DNA of 64,000 nucleotides, taken from assembly GCA_036365515.1 (NCBI GenBank), contig CM070875.1:8088501-8152500 (forward strand). Reading direction: 5' to 3'. The first letter of the stretch is position 1; each line of letters begins with the position of its first letter. The notes under the pieces are model-generated. The model did not search any database. It saw only the letters and a program-made list of their open reading frames with translations, and was not told the DNA's origin. Of this stretch, positions 23,401-37,056 are shown in pieces. The DNA comes from Torymus aiolomorphi. Lineage: Eukaryota; Arthropoda; Insecta; Hymenoptera; Torymidae. The translations under genes and the position numbers were made by a program.

Positions 23401-26400
23401 TGTAAATATAAAAAAAATATGTTTTTGATAATTTGTTTATAATTTTTTTATATTAATGAAAAAATGCTTTAAAATTGCGTATTTCTTTATGAAAAATGTA
23501 TGCTTCAAAGGGTTAAGAAATACAATTATTTATCGATTGAGTCATTGCTTATAAAAAAATAATAATATTAATCACAGAAACGAACTTACGGCTTGACACT
23601 GTGCACTGAAATCGTTTTTAGTCGACTCTAGTAACCGCTCCTTTACCAATTTCGCACTCGGAGTTTTTAGTCTCATCGGTGATTTTATTTCACTTGTACT
23701 GTCATTTAGAGTGTCAGTGATTTTCAATCCAAGACGTGACTTTGCTCTCGTTATCCTAACAGTAGGTCTTTCTTCATCCGTGTCGATCTGATTTATATCG
23801 TCTGCTCCTTTGCTGTGAGTTCTACTCCTCAAACCTCCGCAAGAAAGTCTCTCCACCTCTTCGTCGTTATCGTCTCCTCCTTGACCACTATGCGTCCTGC
23901 GCTTGCTACGATCGCGTAATGTTGGTCCTCGACTCTAAATGAGAATTGATAAAACGAACTAATCAATAAACAGAATAAAGTTTATTAAAAAAAATATAAA
24001 AAATAAGCAGTGACAAACCTTTGATCTTGTCCGTATGTCTGAGCGAGTTCCTGATCTATCGCTATCCGTATCACTAAAATTCTCTATGTAATTTACAGAA
24101 TGCTTCTTTCTCTTGCCGGGCATGATTATTGGCGAATCCGTGGAAGCTCTCGCTGATCGTGTCATCTTCTGTTTATTTTCTTGAGTCTCATCCTCATGAA
24201 TTTGAGTAGGCAAGGCAGGAAGTTTCGTTTCGGTTTCCGCAGACGGTAAATAAGGAGAGTTATCTTTGGTTTCACTTTTCCTTTTGGCTGCAGAATCAGG
24301 ACTTTGTTTCACGTTTCCTAAGCTCGTTCTCGACTCGTCTATTGTATAATTATCTTTTATAGGAGATAATGGTTCCTCTTTTGTTTTGTAAGTTAAATCA
24401 GTCTTTTTGAGGTACTCAAGTACTAAAGGATCTATCATATCTTCTAATTTAGTTAATAGTATGTAGACATCTTCCTTTGTTTTAAGTGAAATTGGACATC
24501 CTGTATTGTTTGAATTATGGTGATGAGCATGTTCTGTACAATTAATTGAAAATAGTGAACAGATAGTCCTCCCTGGACTTGCAACTGAAGCAGTTGATTT
24601 TCTGTTTGGAGAAGACCTGGATTTGGTTGTCATTGATTTAGCCTTCTTAGATGGATTTGCCGGTTCAATCTGTAATGATAAAAAAAAAGTTTTTAAAATT
24701 TGAAGTAACATAAAAACAAGCTATCGACATAATTTAGTTACCTGATTTTCATCATCTGAATTTGTCAATTGACGTTTCCTTCTGAATTTCCATTGGCCAT
24801 TGTGTATCACATTATCAGATTTACTGCTACTATCTAAATTAACTTCAATATCAGCAGTAGAATCAGTTAAACTATTTTCTTCATCGGTCGGAATGTTCAG
24901 GACATTTGTATGAAGCCTATTTGCAATGATTTCAGCGGATAAAGTATTTTGTACATTGAAACTAGTTCCTGGTTCATTAGTTTTGACTTTGTTTGTCGGA
25001 CGTATAAAAGGCAATGTTCTACTACAATTACGATAGATCTCCCGTAAGTAAGGTACAGTTCTCTGACAACTCCAAATTTCTTCTTTATCATCATTATCTA
25101 GAGATTTAATTAAATTTAAGTTATCAACTGGCAAAGGTTTCATATTCACATTCATTTTAGTTTCTGTTTCCTCACAAGAAGCACTTAGCGAATCTTTTCT
25201 TTTCACTGATGCAACAGTAGATATTTTATTTCTTGTAATTCTTGAAGAATTGGCTTTCATGTCCAATTCCATACTTAATTTCTCATCTGATACCTTTGAA
25301 GATGAGTTTAATTCTAAGCTTGCATCATTTATGGAATCCTCTAATATTGTGGTCACATTTACATTTACATTTTTGGAGGAAGAAACTAATTTTATGCTAG
25401 GTTTCAAAGTACTTTGTTTTGTATTCATATCTTCTGGAGAAAAATCAGATTTTGTAATTTCGTGTATGGAAGATTCTAAATTTGCTTTTGCCCCTTCTGA
25501 AGGAGAGTAAGATTTTGTTATTCCATGTGCAAAAGAAGATTCTGACTTTCTTTTTGCATCTTCTGAAAGAAAATCAGATTTTGCATTTTTATCAGTAGAA
25601 GACTCTGACTTTGCTTTTGCATCTTCTGTAAGAAAATCAATTTTTCCATTTTCATCTGTAGAAGACTCTGACTTTGAATTTACATCTTTTGGTAAATCAT
25701 GTTTCTTATGTTTATCTGTAGATGAAATATGAGGCTCTGCATCTGTAGACAATGAATCTGACTTAGTACTTTGCTCACTAGATTTTTCTTGTATTGGCCT
25801 TTCAGGTACAGCAGGTGGAGGTTTCCTAGGGATTTTTCCTACAAAAGGTATTGTTCGTCTGCAACTTGTTTCCTCATCTTTCACATCATCTTTGGTGTCA
25901 ATTATACTTGATGATTTATTTGACTCTTGATTTGTAAGCATTTCTTTCACATTAATTGAAGTATTTGCTATGCATGTATCTATATTTTCACTTTTATGGT
26001 TTTCTTTGTTTGTGTTTTTATCTTGGTTTTTAATGTTTTCTAGATTTTTGTTACTTTCTATATTTCCACTGCTTTCTTTACTAATTATATTGTCACTTTT
26101 ATTATTCTCTACATCTTTTGCAACTTTTGGATTTGATTGGTTTTTAATCAAAGTAGCATTTACTACATTTTCATCTATTGGATTTTTTTGGTTATCGTTA
26201 ACGATCTCATTATTATTTTGGATCTCTGATTCTATATCTACCTTTAAAAATCTTTCTATGTTTAAAGTCCGGGCTTCTTTAGTAACAAATTTTCCAATAA
26301 ATGGTTCAGTTCTTCGACAACTGAACTGTTCTCCAGATTCATTTTTATCATCACATTTTAGATCAAAAACAGAATTAATATGCCTATTACTTTGTCTTTT

Positions 26401-26880
26401 TTTTCTATCCTCATCTACTGAAGATTCTAGTTCACCTTTATTGTTAGAATGGTTAGGTAACTGATCTGTACATGTATTTTTCTCACTCACATTGGTTTGT
26501 TCATTTAAATCATTATCGTTAAGAAATTTGTTAGTTGTAGCACGTACTTTCTTTCTTTTTCTGGTCTTTCCCTTTTTCCACTGTAGTTTCCTCCTTTTAT
26601 GGTTTCTCTTTTGTATTGCAGAAACTACTTTAGGCATAACATTTGATGAAAGTCGTTGAACTTCCACAGAAACTGATTTACAAGAGGTTAAGACTTCTTC
26701 TGAATCAATATTCTTTAATTTTTCTTCTTTTCGCCGATTTCTCATCTTTGTTGCAAACACTGTGTTACGAAATTTTTTCTTTGCAATAGATTTCTGCATA
26801 TTTTCATCCTGTATCGTACTTTGATCGTGCTTATTATCAGCATGCTCTAAATTTGGTTCTGTTTCTTCTGACTGCTCCAT
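16846..26880 (-). CDS. Large multi-C2H2 zinc-finger protein, 11 coding exons, 2712 residues
   Basis: Exons in gene order: 26880-24742, 24669-24019, 23934-23590, 23216-22806, 22729-21563, 21493-20937, 20850-20099, 19363-19034, 18926-18327, 18241-17814, 17604-16846. All introns are GT-AG and every junction keeps frame, summing to 8139 bases with the stop. The first exon (713 residues, start MEQSEETEPN) is lysine-, serine- and asparagine-rich with basic blocks such as KWKKGKTRKRKK, so nuclear location is likely. About 14 zinc fingers follow from exon 5 on, for example FVCDICNKIF, LRCTICSVMF, FICNICKVAF, LICDLCKKYY, FMCSLCRAIS, YVCHYCRFGF, HLCAVCGQSF, YTCRICHVSF and, as the last residues, CHVCNKRYPSQRHLADHMETHT. 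Glutamine runs occur in exons 10 and 11. It is probably a DNA- or chromatin-binding regulator. A relationship to fly MESR4 is possible, but no PHD finger is visible, so no symbol is given. Confidence 0.88.
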
Positions 26881-26985
26881 GATTTCTCACATTTATGTTC
26901 ACTTGACTTGATATAACCTAGTTTATATAAAAAGCTTTTAAACACAATCACTTTGGAGTTGAATCCCAAACTTCTTTGTGGTTTC

Positions 26986-27486
26986 CTAAAAGTAAAATAA
27001 AGTGGTAGTTTATCGATCAATGGAATTGTTTTTCAATCTATGCTACTCCAAAGACACTTTCATATGGTCCTCACTTTTCACAGTTAAAGAAGTGTAGTGT
27101 AATACTAGGATCAATACTTTGGCTGCACAGTAAAATAATTGAAAACTTTCTTAAGTATATAAGGCAAAATGTTAGGTTACATATCTCTACTATTAATCAA
27201 AAAGAAACCAATATCACAATACAAGAATTTTAAAAATGTATGCAACAATCAATCATATCTCAAAACGAAACATCGCCAAAGTTATAAGGTCTCAGTAATA
27301 CACTTACACCAACAAGCTGATTCACAGAATCACTAAAGCGCATCAACAGAGCACTTTAAAAAATGCATGACTGCTTTTTAAACCATTCACCCCTCCCCCC
27401 TTTCAACAACAACAAACACTGTAACGGCCACTCGGCGCCGCGCCTACTTTCTATCACCCTCCTACTTATGTCTAAAAGAAGATTAC
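26986..27486 (-). other. Predicted 5' UTR intron of the zinc-finger gene
   Basis: On the minus strand a donor (gttaag|gtaatc) follows 27487 and an acceptor (tttacttttag|gaaacc) precedes 26985, leaving about 105 bases of leader before the ATG at 26880. A non-coding first exon would then lie upstream of 27487. This rests on splice consensus alone. Confidence 0.45.
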
Positions 27487-27487
27487 C

Positions 27488-28774
27488 TTAACGAGCAAAT
27501 TCCACTTCCACCCCGCCCATACTCTGGAAAATTGAGTCGAGTACCCCGCGAGTTACTCCAAAACAAAGTAACCCAGTACGACCACTCGACGGTAATCGAA
27601 TTACGTCACTCGATCGCGTGGTCCTCTTCCTCCTTTCACAACGCGCACGCGACTTCGCGGAAGCGGCCCTTACGACCTTCGTCCTCGACGTCGCCGTCGT
27701 CACGTCGTAGGTGTCGGAAACCCGCACGTGCGTAAAGAGGAACATGCAACTCGCACTTACAATGACAATGTTCTCGTTACTTCCCGAGTTGTACATCTAT
27801 ATACAATGGCGTCAAAACAGCGCGTGTGTGTGAACTATACCTACTGCACGGGCAGCACGTTCGCATGTTCGCGTGAGCAAGAAAGACAAAGACGCAGAGA
27901 CAGACAGAGGGAGACATTGAAAGAGACAGAGAATATAGAGAGTGAGAGTAGAGTGAGAGAAAGAGATGGCCGAGGCCCGAGCACGGCAATAGGGCATATA
28001 TCATTCGAGCGAAATCCCCGTACTCACGTTATAGAAAAAGAATCAGCGCCGCCCACGCACGTACAGCTCTGACACAGTTAACCCCTTCGCGAGCAACCTA
28101 CCCCACGTCCGTACGCACACCATTAGGATCCATTTCATGCGTGCAGATTCCTGAGATTCTGTATCAGAACGCGAGAATCACGGATGCAGGGTTGTAATTC
28201 GGGATCGGACGTTTCATGCGTCGCTTACCTCGCGGCAACGATGTTCCTGCTGCTGCATGTCGAAAAACGTAGAGAGAGGAGAAACGAAGGCGCAAAACCG
28301 CCTTTCCACTGCTTGTGCGCGCACACACGCAAAGATTCGCGACACGACGAGAATCGGAGAGAATATACACGTGCAGATACGCAGTTTTACACTGGGCAGT
28401 TTTTAACTGCGCGAGCTGCGCCGGTATATATAAATGCGGCGACCGCGTCGTATGCCCAAGGACAGAGCTCCCGCTAAGCGTTTTCACGCGCACTACTGTA
28501 TGCGTACGATGATAAATGATAATAAGGACGAGTATAAGTTATATACTACTACTCACTTAATTCTCACTAGTGCTCACTTCACGACTTCACTAGACACTAC
28601 GCGACCGCCTGTATTATAGCCGCCGCAGCGGTTCCATCGGTGTGCGTGACTGCTGTGGACCTATCGTGCTGCCTGAGTACCTACTGAGCTGAGACTGCCT
28701 GAGAGGGCTTGCGCTGCTGCTCCCGTAGGCCATCTTTGCAATTATACCCGCCCGAGCCGCAGACTGGACATTAA
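27488..28774. other. Upstream region of the zinc-finger gene
   Basis: More GC- and CpG-rich than its surroundings (for example 27420-27740 and 28060-28480), as expected of a promoter region of a broadly expressed gene. It also contains a GA-rich run at 27880-27965. Several open frames exist on both strands, but none resembles a protein and they follow from low stop-codon density. The transcription start was not located. Confidence 0.45.
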
Positions 28775-28981
28775 GGCCCGGGCCACATATGCACATACGG
28801 TTGCGTACGGATGCGGACGAACGCGGTAAGGGCGCATGCCACCAGCCAATCATAGCTTGCTTCGAGAGGTAAACACTCTTTCTTTCACTCGAGTCAAGCG
28901 CTGTGATTGGTTGCCGGCATGCTTCCTTACCGCGTTCGTCCGCATCCGTACGCAAGCGTATATACATATGTGGCTCGGGCC
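28775..28981. mobile_element. 207-bp foldback MITE with TAA target duplication
   Basis: Arms of about 85 bp are reverse complements, starting ggcccgggccacatatgcac on the left and ending catatgtggctcgggcc on the right. TAA flanks both sides (28772-28774 and 28982-28984). Ends starting GG with a 3-bp TWA/TAA duplication fit PIF/Harbinger-type MITEs. The loop contains actctttctttcactcgag. No coding capacity. Confidence 0.8.
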
Positions 28982-28988
28982 TAATGAA

Positions 28989-29566
<578 letters not shown>

Positions 29567-31303
29567 ATAAATTGGTACTTTTGAGGAGATGTGAACCTTT
29601 CGCTCAGAGTTCGGACAATGTGACTAAAGAAATAATGACCCTTAGGTTACCGACTCTGGGAAAAGGGGGTATAGATTTCTCCTCAAAAGTCGCGATTCTT
29701 GCATTGAGAAATTTGAGGAGTCTCCTCAAAATGCCGACATCTCTTCAAAAGTACCGATCTATACGTTGATATCTCTTCAAATATACCAATTCCCATATAT
29801 ATATATATATATAATGCGCGAGCTCGCCCGCACGCGGGATGAGTATTTCAAATTGTTTTTAACAATGGCACCATTGCTTTTTTTCGGCAGGTGGCCGATT
29901 GACGGATTAGATTGCATTCATATACCTAAGTGAGGGTCTATAATGTCTATAAAGGTTTGCGGAGTGGAGAGGTAACGTTTTAGAGAAGGGAGTAGAAATA
30001 GGAGAATGTTTTAGGGCGGAGTTTTGGTCGTTGAACAAATACTTGGAATTGGCTATTAGGTATCGTATAGGCATACAATTTAACGCGCGCAGATAAGGAT
30101 TTATCAGTATAATTTTATTCAAATCAGTAGAAACAAATAAATACAAATCCGCGTTGCTGCTCTGAAGCGTTGTACAGTTATGGTTTATTACACGGAAAAA
30201 AAAATGCTCAATTGATGATAGTGTGATATAATTAATAAATATATTGCATTTAGTAAGCCGATAAAAATATAAAACTAACAATAAATAGTACTCGTAACAT
30301 CAAATATAACAAGTGACGAAGGGCGAGGATAGATCAAAGTAGTATTTATGTTAATGTTGTAGTATTTCTAATCGTGATATTGACTCACATTCTGGTGTAC
30401 AAATTATGATTTTCATTTGCATTTCCCGACATTTTAGATCGAAAAGATTTTGTAATATTCCCATACGAACATGTATAAATATATTTCTAAATCGTTTGAA
30501 TGATTTTCAATCTCCTCATTATTAAAAAATTTCTTATGATGAATCAATTAATCGTTAATTAATCATCTTTAATTGATTCTCAATTTTTCTCGACCATATT
30601 GTATACATATACACAACTTAATGTTGATAGTTGTGTCTGATTTTCATGTATGTACTTATTATTAAGTCTTTAGTAATTACTTTTACAAAACTACGCGGAA
30701 ATTTGCATCGAAGTTACTCATCTGATTATTGAAATTTACAATTTGTATTCTTTATGTATTACCTAAAATTCTTATCAGCTCAGGGTAATTCTATAGGCAC
30801 TCGATTTATCGTGTGTTAACATTTACTTAATGGTTTTACAGTACTCTACTATTAAGTAAATTTAATAATAAATAAAATAAATTTTTTAATGTAATACAAA
30901 AATAAACTAGATATTTTTAATCAAAAGTGAAACTTTATAACAATATTAATAGCCATTATAAATTATATCTAAATATTTTAATGTTCTCCATAAGATAATT
31001 AACTTAAAAATATTTTTCCTCTGTAAAACTATATAACTACATATATCAACAATTATGCAAAATTTTTATAGAAATATTAATTTGGCCACGTGATCTACAT
31101 AAAAGCTGGTTATATATAACTTTTCCTTACTTTTGTAAAAGTACATCAATTGTTTTTGTAGCTATGAATAAGTAAATATATCATTAATATTGTGCTTTAC
31201 TTCAAAGATAATTAAAAGATACTCAATTTCTTACGGAGACATGAATATTTTTAATTCAAGCTCCATAAATATTATTATTTTTGTTTCCAAAAGCATTCAG
31301 TAA
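29567..31303. other. Gene-free stretch
   Basis: The first 220 bp contain several forward and inverted copies of a cctcaaaagt/acttttgagg motif (ttggtacttttgaggagatg near 29571, catctcttcaaaagtacc near 29739), probably another degraded foldback element. A tacacggaaaaaa block near 30189 matches the ends of the element at 11616-12314. From 30300 on the sequence is AT-rich with nothing recognisable. Confidence 0.5.
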
Positions 31304-31424
31304 GGGAGTCGCCACAAATGAACCATGGAATGGCGTGTCGTGCAGTTTTGGTGTGGAATGGATTGAGATAATCACAGCGCCAAAACTGCACATGCCACTC
31401 CACGGTTCATTTGTGGCGACTCCC
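31304..31424. mobile_element. 121-bp hairpin MITE with TAA target duplication
   Basis: The left arm starts gggagtcgccacaaatgaac and the right arm ends gttcatttgtggcgactccc; pairing continues through gcagttttgg against ccaaaactgc. TAA lies directly outside both ends (31301-31303, 31425-31427). End type and duplication match the element at 28775-28981, although the sequences differ. Confidence 0.85.
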
Positions 31425-32326
31425 TAATTATCAATAAGCTCTAGGCTTCCACATTATAAACGATATAAGGTAATGATTCGATAAAATTGATAAATTTTTT
31501 AAATATATTTTATTTTTTCGCGTAGTAAAAAAGCTTCATTATAAAGTACAAAGTATACAGATGTTTCACGTATAGGTACTCAATGCTATATATATATGTA
31601 TAGCTATACACTATGACAGCTCCAAACTTTGAAGGCACCAAATAGGAAACACTGAGTTTAGAAAAAAATACTCTTCTATTGCAAAAATGCAATATATTTA
31701 AGTGTGATGATTCTAAAATTACTGACTAATACTTTGTTCTCGTAATGAAATAATGTACAAATTTTTGTCTTTATTAGTCAAAGAAAAAAAATGGAATGAT
31801 CATTAGCAATTTGATTTTCTTAGTCCTTTTGTTTTTAATGTTTTTGCATTCATATAATCAAATCTTGATGCAATAGATTATTTATATATCAAAATTAAAT
31901 GTATATGAAATATATAATATTCTCAAAATAAAGTAATCTCTAAAAATATGTTATTTTCTTTAAATAAAAAAGAATTTTTATTCCGTATTAAACAAATGAC
32001 CGATCATAGTAAACCATTCTTACCAATTCTCGTTTTGGTATTAAAATAGATCCTAAATTAAAGTTCAGTATTTTTTCACGTTATAAAAAATTTGTTACGA
32101 GTCCTTAAACTACAGTAACTGGCACCGCTCCTGACATTCTACAGTTTATCCGAACGTTTCTCTTTCTGCGCGTCATCACCAAGTGAAACATGGCCGTTAT
32201 GTCAGAGACACAATATGCGATTTTCGACTAGTATTATTAAGATTTGTTGTGTGCAATAAACGATGTATTCGCCTCAATCTTGACGTTGCTTGAGGCAAAT
32301 TAACATTGAAAACCAAACTTTGACGA
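31425..32326. other. 3' flank of germ cell-less
   Basis: AT-rich; contains a minus-strand AATAAA at 31977-31982, about 345 bases past the stop, which may end the mRNA. Nothing else is recognised. Confidence 0.4.
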
Positions 32327-35084
32327 CTAGGTGTCCACAAGTACTAAATTTGTGCTTTCTTCGTCTATTTTAGGTTGAACAGGAGTGACCACTTGCAAGC
32401 TAACTGAGATGTGAAGAGGATATGTCAATTCTTTGTCAAGACACATAACTTGTTTCTGCAATAAGAGACAAATAAAAAGTATTTTTAAAATAGGGATTGA
32501 TAAAACAAAGTAAAACAAAAAGACAATTTTTTCACAATGTTACTATTTTTCACAATGTTATAATTTACCTCTTCATTTCTTCGCAATGACAGTCTTATTA
32601 GTCCAGAATCTTGAACGTGTTTAATTTGTCTTTGTTCATTTAGTGATATGAGGCAGATCCTAAAAACATTGAAAAATTGTTTTATTTATGAATCTTTTTG
32701 AATGAATTTTTTTGTATTTACTGTAAAGCACTTACTTTAACATAACGCGATGTTTTTCTTGATTAGCTTTTATATGTTCTGAGTCAATTAAATTATTTCT
32801 TTTGAACCTAAGTGTTGTTGTGTCAAGATTAACAATAAGATCGATACCGAAATGAAAAGCAGTCCACCGCCATACGTGCACTCCTGCATTCTCAACACAC
32901 CTGCCACATCGGAAACATTCTCTTGCAAAATCTTCTTCTTCTAAACTTCGAGGCCTACAACAAAAATAAAGAAAAAAGTTTTAATAAATTAAAAATTTAT
33001 TTAGTAATATTATTTAAACAATCCAATACCTAGACTTAAGCGCTTGTTTTAAGAGGAGGGAAATGACAGATGGAATTTTTTTCAGGAATCTGGGATAAAC
33101 CAAAGAAATCATAAAGATATAACTTTAAATGAATAGTTAAACAATTATTAATCAAAGATTTAATAATATATTAAACTCATTTACCCAGAGTCTTTACAGC
33201 AGTCAATCCTTAAAATATGTAGCCATTGTTCTTTATATGACTGGTACAGCCAATGTTCAGGAATTAAATCATCGCTCTCTAAAATTTTAATATCTCCATA
33301 ATTTGATAAGAGGTGTTTTTTTCGAAGTGCTTCGAATGGTATAGAGAATTCCTTTCCCTCCTTTGTATCAAGAAATGATTCAGTCCATGTGTGATTTCTG
33401 AAAAATTCTTCTATATGTACATCCTCACTATCTTTTATATGAACAAATAGCCTAAAAAAAATAATAACATTCATGTAGAAAATATATTATAAATACCAAA
33501 CAGTTGAGACACAAACAAAAAACAAAACTCTAATACCTACCATGTTCTTAACATTATATAAATGCAAAACTCTGTTTGCATAACTACCAAATTAGGACTG
33601 GTAACAAGCTCTGCCATTAAATCTGGATTTATTTCTTTCAAGAATGTAGGATGCTGTTGACCATATCCCATTAAGTTAACTTCTAGCCACCTTTTACAAG
33701 TATTTGTCACCTTTGGTACACCATATGAAACAGCTGCATTGTAATAAGGAACTACAGTCTTTATGTTTGTTGTTTCAGCCATTATTTCAGTGCATTGATC
33801 TATCAAACCCTGCAACTGAAAAAGCGTTGCTGTTGCAAGAATTGAAACTACATCTTTTGGCTCAAGACTGATTTCATCCTGGTAAAAAGAACCAAGTACA
33901 ATAGTAAGTGCTGCAATAAAAAAATTAATTCATGAAATTTGTTATTCTTGAAATATAAATTGTTGTTATTATTATTGTAAATATGAGGATCATGAGGAAT
34001 TAATTAAAAAAAAATAAGTAAGAAAAGCTTAACAATTGCAAGTTCTTAAATTTATTTTAGTCTGTATAGACACCTATTGGAGATGTTTAGATTCTCAACA
34101 CCATATAAGTAGAAATTCAATGGCATTGAAGGAAGGCCTAATATAGCTAAGTAGGTCAATCATGGTTAGACTCATGCTTGACAAACTTTCACTTTTTATT
34201 TCGAGAGTTTGAAAGAAGGCCTTCCCCTTGCTCAAAAAATCTCTTGTGCAAACTTGGTAAATAAATATGAAGAAATCTTACACTCAAGTGTGATGTTGGG
34301 GTCAGTGATCTCCACACTCACAACTTTTTCGTTAGCCTCACGCCAGGAACCACAAAACATACTGGCAAAGTAAGGACTCTGAAAAGTAAACATTGTTAAT
34401 TCCGCATGTGCTGTTTTAGGAGCATTATCAAATCATAAATTAAATTGAATAATAAATCATAACATGAGATTGCAAAAATAAGATATTCTTGTTTTCCTTG
34501 AAATTAATTATTGCTTTTACAGTGTCATAAATTAATTAAAAATTATTGAATTTTTTAATATGAGATTATATGAAAATAACTTATGAAACTATATCCTATA
34601 ATTAAAGAATTTAAAGAAAGTTTTGATTAATTTATAACTAAAAAAAAAAAATTTTAAAATATTAATATGTTTTTGAAACAATCAGTTTGTTTATAATTCT
34701 TTGAAACTTATATTTCGTTTTCATATTTTATTATTATTTTTTAATTTTATTTTTTTGTGTTTCTTTTAAACTATTTATGTTCAATTATCAAATAGAAATA
34801 TTCTAGTCTAAACCAGATACTCCGATGCAATGATTTTTCAAGACTATCCATAACAATAAACAGTGGAGCTTTAGCAGTGATATAGGTGATAATTACTTGG
34901 CTTATGTAAACTTTGTGCAATCTCCATGCCTTCCCGAGCATCAATACTGTAACGTCGCTACCCTTTTCCTCTTGAAATAGCGTCTTGTAAATATACTGTG
35001 CTGTGGTGAGCAATTTTCTCCTGGAAAAATAAAGACATTTTCAATCATACACAAGTTACAAAAATAACTCTCTCAACCTATCCA

Positions 35085-35121
<37 letters not shown>

Positions 35122-35653
35122 ATAATCCCAACTCCAAAAATAATTATGGAAAAAGAGGAGCCTCTGGATGATGTCATCAATGTAAATAAAGAATGTTACC
35201 TCATCCTCCCTCCTTTTTGTGTGCTAAATGCCTATAGAATGCAATCATACATGGCTGTACTTTTTTTATCCTTGTTCTTCAAACTGCATCATAACATCAA
35301 TAAAACGCGAGACAATAAAAAAAAGCCGTAACGAGAGCGCGAGAAAGAGAAACTCCGATTGAGTCAGAGAGACGGAAAACACATAGGTAGGTATATATTT
35401 CGCGCGAGCACACGTCGTGAATGCAAACGAGGCGTAGTATTTTTAGAGGCCTCGAAAAGCACATCGTGCACAGAACACGCGCTCTTGCGCGTTTGCATGA
35501 TACATACCTCTTGGGCGTCTGCATCGTTTTCTCGATGAACTTCGACTCGGACTCGAGGTCGTTCTCCTCGATGCATTTCCTCTTACGGCCCCGGTACACC
35601 GTGTTCACCGCGCTATTAGATGCCGACAGCATCCTGCTCGCGTAGTTGCCCAT
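32327..35653 (-). CDS. gcl: Germ cell-less, BTB-BACK adaptor of Cullin-3
   Basis: Eight coding exons: 35653-35508, 35020-34897, 34378-34282, 33910-33541, 33451-33185, 32954-32736, 32659-32569, 32455-32327; 480 residues with all phases consistent. The protein opens MGNYASRM, an N-myristoylation-type start, then a basic RGRKRKC block, then the BTB domain (QYIYKTLFQEEKGSDVTVLM, SPYFASMFCGSWREANEKVV), the BACK region (GLIDQCTEIMAETTNIKTVV, AELVTSPNLVVMQTEFCIY) and the conserved GCL C-terminal domain (FHFGIDLIVNL, QPKIDEES). In Drosophila, germ cell-less sits at the nuclear envelope and serves as substrate adaptor of a CUL3 ubiquitin ligase that removes the receptor Torso in primordial germ cells; orthologues act in spermatogenesis in mammals. 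The family match, order and length (about 480-570 residues) are convincing. Start choice: first Met after the GC-rich leader, preserving the myristoylation site. Confidence 0.94.
35088..35121. repeat. (CT)n repeat in the first intron of gcl
   Basis: About 30 bp of CT dinucleotides between exons 1 and 2. GA/CT tracts can bind GAGA-type factors in insects, but no role is shown here. Confidence 0.7.
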
Positions 35654-36154
35654 CTTTTTTTTACCACCGTCTCGCCCACTTTTAGATATTGCGCTTTGTA
35701 AATTGCACCTTTGAAAACTGCACACTTCTATGAAGTACACGTATGCGCGAGATGTGCGCGCACACCTCACTGCAACGACGAAGAGAGACGCGCACGGCAA
35801 CCGCGTGGTTATACCTACAGCCTGGCCTGCAGTCTCTTGATTATGCTGCTGCTGTTGCCATCGGCGCAGATAAGGCGGCGGCGACGGCAGCGGAGGTGGC
35901 AAACGAAGACCGTCCGAAAAGCCCGAAGGAGGAGGCGGCGGCGGCGGCTCGCCAGAACGTAAACATTAGAGTGATAGGATAGGTGGTCCCCGCGAGAGAG
36001 CGCGCTTCTGAAACTCTGAACTGAACACTGGCGTGAGTGCTTTGCGGCGGCTCGTTTGGTTCTCCCTCTCTCTCGCTCTCTTGGCGATCCGTGAGATATA
36101 TCATATATTCCGTGTGTTACCCTCCCTGCTTAAATAACAGCCAGCCAGCAGCTG

Positions 36155-36217
<63 letters not shown>

Positions 36218-36368
36218 TTTCTCTATGCGGTCGCACGACGCACATTCGCACCGCACCTCGCGGCTCGCACGTCAGATGATTCGCAAATGCACCGCGCGTG
36301 ATTGTGAATTGGCGTTCGAGTGCGCGCGCACTTATAGGCAATATATAAATTATAAATATATGTAAAAA
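35654..36368. promoter_or_regulatory. Upstream region of germ cell-less
   Basis: CpG- and GC-rich sequence directly upstream of the gcl start, including gcggcggcgacggcagcgg-like repeats near 35876-35950 and an uninterrupted (CT)n run at about 36161-36213. The overlapping open frames on both strands are arginine/alanine-rich by-products of composition. I expect the gcl transcription start within the first few hundred bases but cannot place it. Confidence 0.5.
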
Positions 36369-37056
36369 ATATCGTCACGTGGTACGAAGAAAAGCCAACT
36401 TGGAAGTTACAGGCGAAGAAAAGCCAGAAACGCGCCTAAGGGGAAGAAAAGAGTTTGCGTCCTCTCAGACGAAGAAAAGCCAGTTTGCGCCCTCCCAGAC
36501 GAAGAAAAGCCAGTTTGCGCCGTCCCTGGACGAAAAATCGCAACTGACATTTCGCGCGAGAAAAAAATCCAATTCCAATGTTGATAAATAATGCTGTATA
36601 TTATGCTTCTAAATTTTAATTTTCGCAATACAATTACTATTGATACTATTAATAAGCGGTTCTAGGAATCCCGAATCAGTGTACTGATAATTCCACTTTT
36701 TGTTATCAGTGTTTCTGAACATTTGTCAAAAGCACTGCAATCACTCAGAAAAGTACGATCTTCCTGTCTTGAAATAAAATTCCTTCCGAGAAAATCTTCG
36801 TGCGACAAAAAAGGATTCCTCCTGCGCGAAAAATCATCATCCCGCTACAGGAAGCTTGACTTCCTGTTTCCTCCTTCTATAGGAAGATATCCTCTTAGCC
36901 CTATTTTTAGCGGAAATCTTCCGACAGGCAGATTCTCGTTGATACAGGAAGATCGTTTTCTGAGTGATAAGTCGTTCATAAATGATTGTGTACGCGTAAT
37001 TGTACATTTATTATGCTATACTTACACATGAAAACTCTTAGGAACGCCGAACGCAG

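Noticed and set aside
35711..36104. Overlapping arginine/alanine-rich frames on both strands upstream of gcl
   Set aside because: They arise from GC-rich repeats such as gcggcggc and have no independent support.
36379..36591. 70-codon frame with KKSQFAPSQT repeats
   Set aside because: The repeats are a 29-30 bp DNA tandem repeat in the arm of a foldback element; period and frame coincide by chance.
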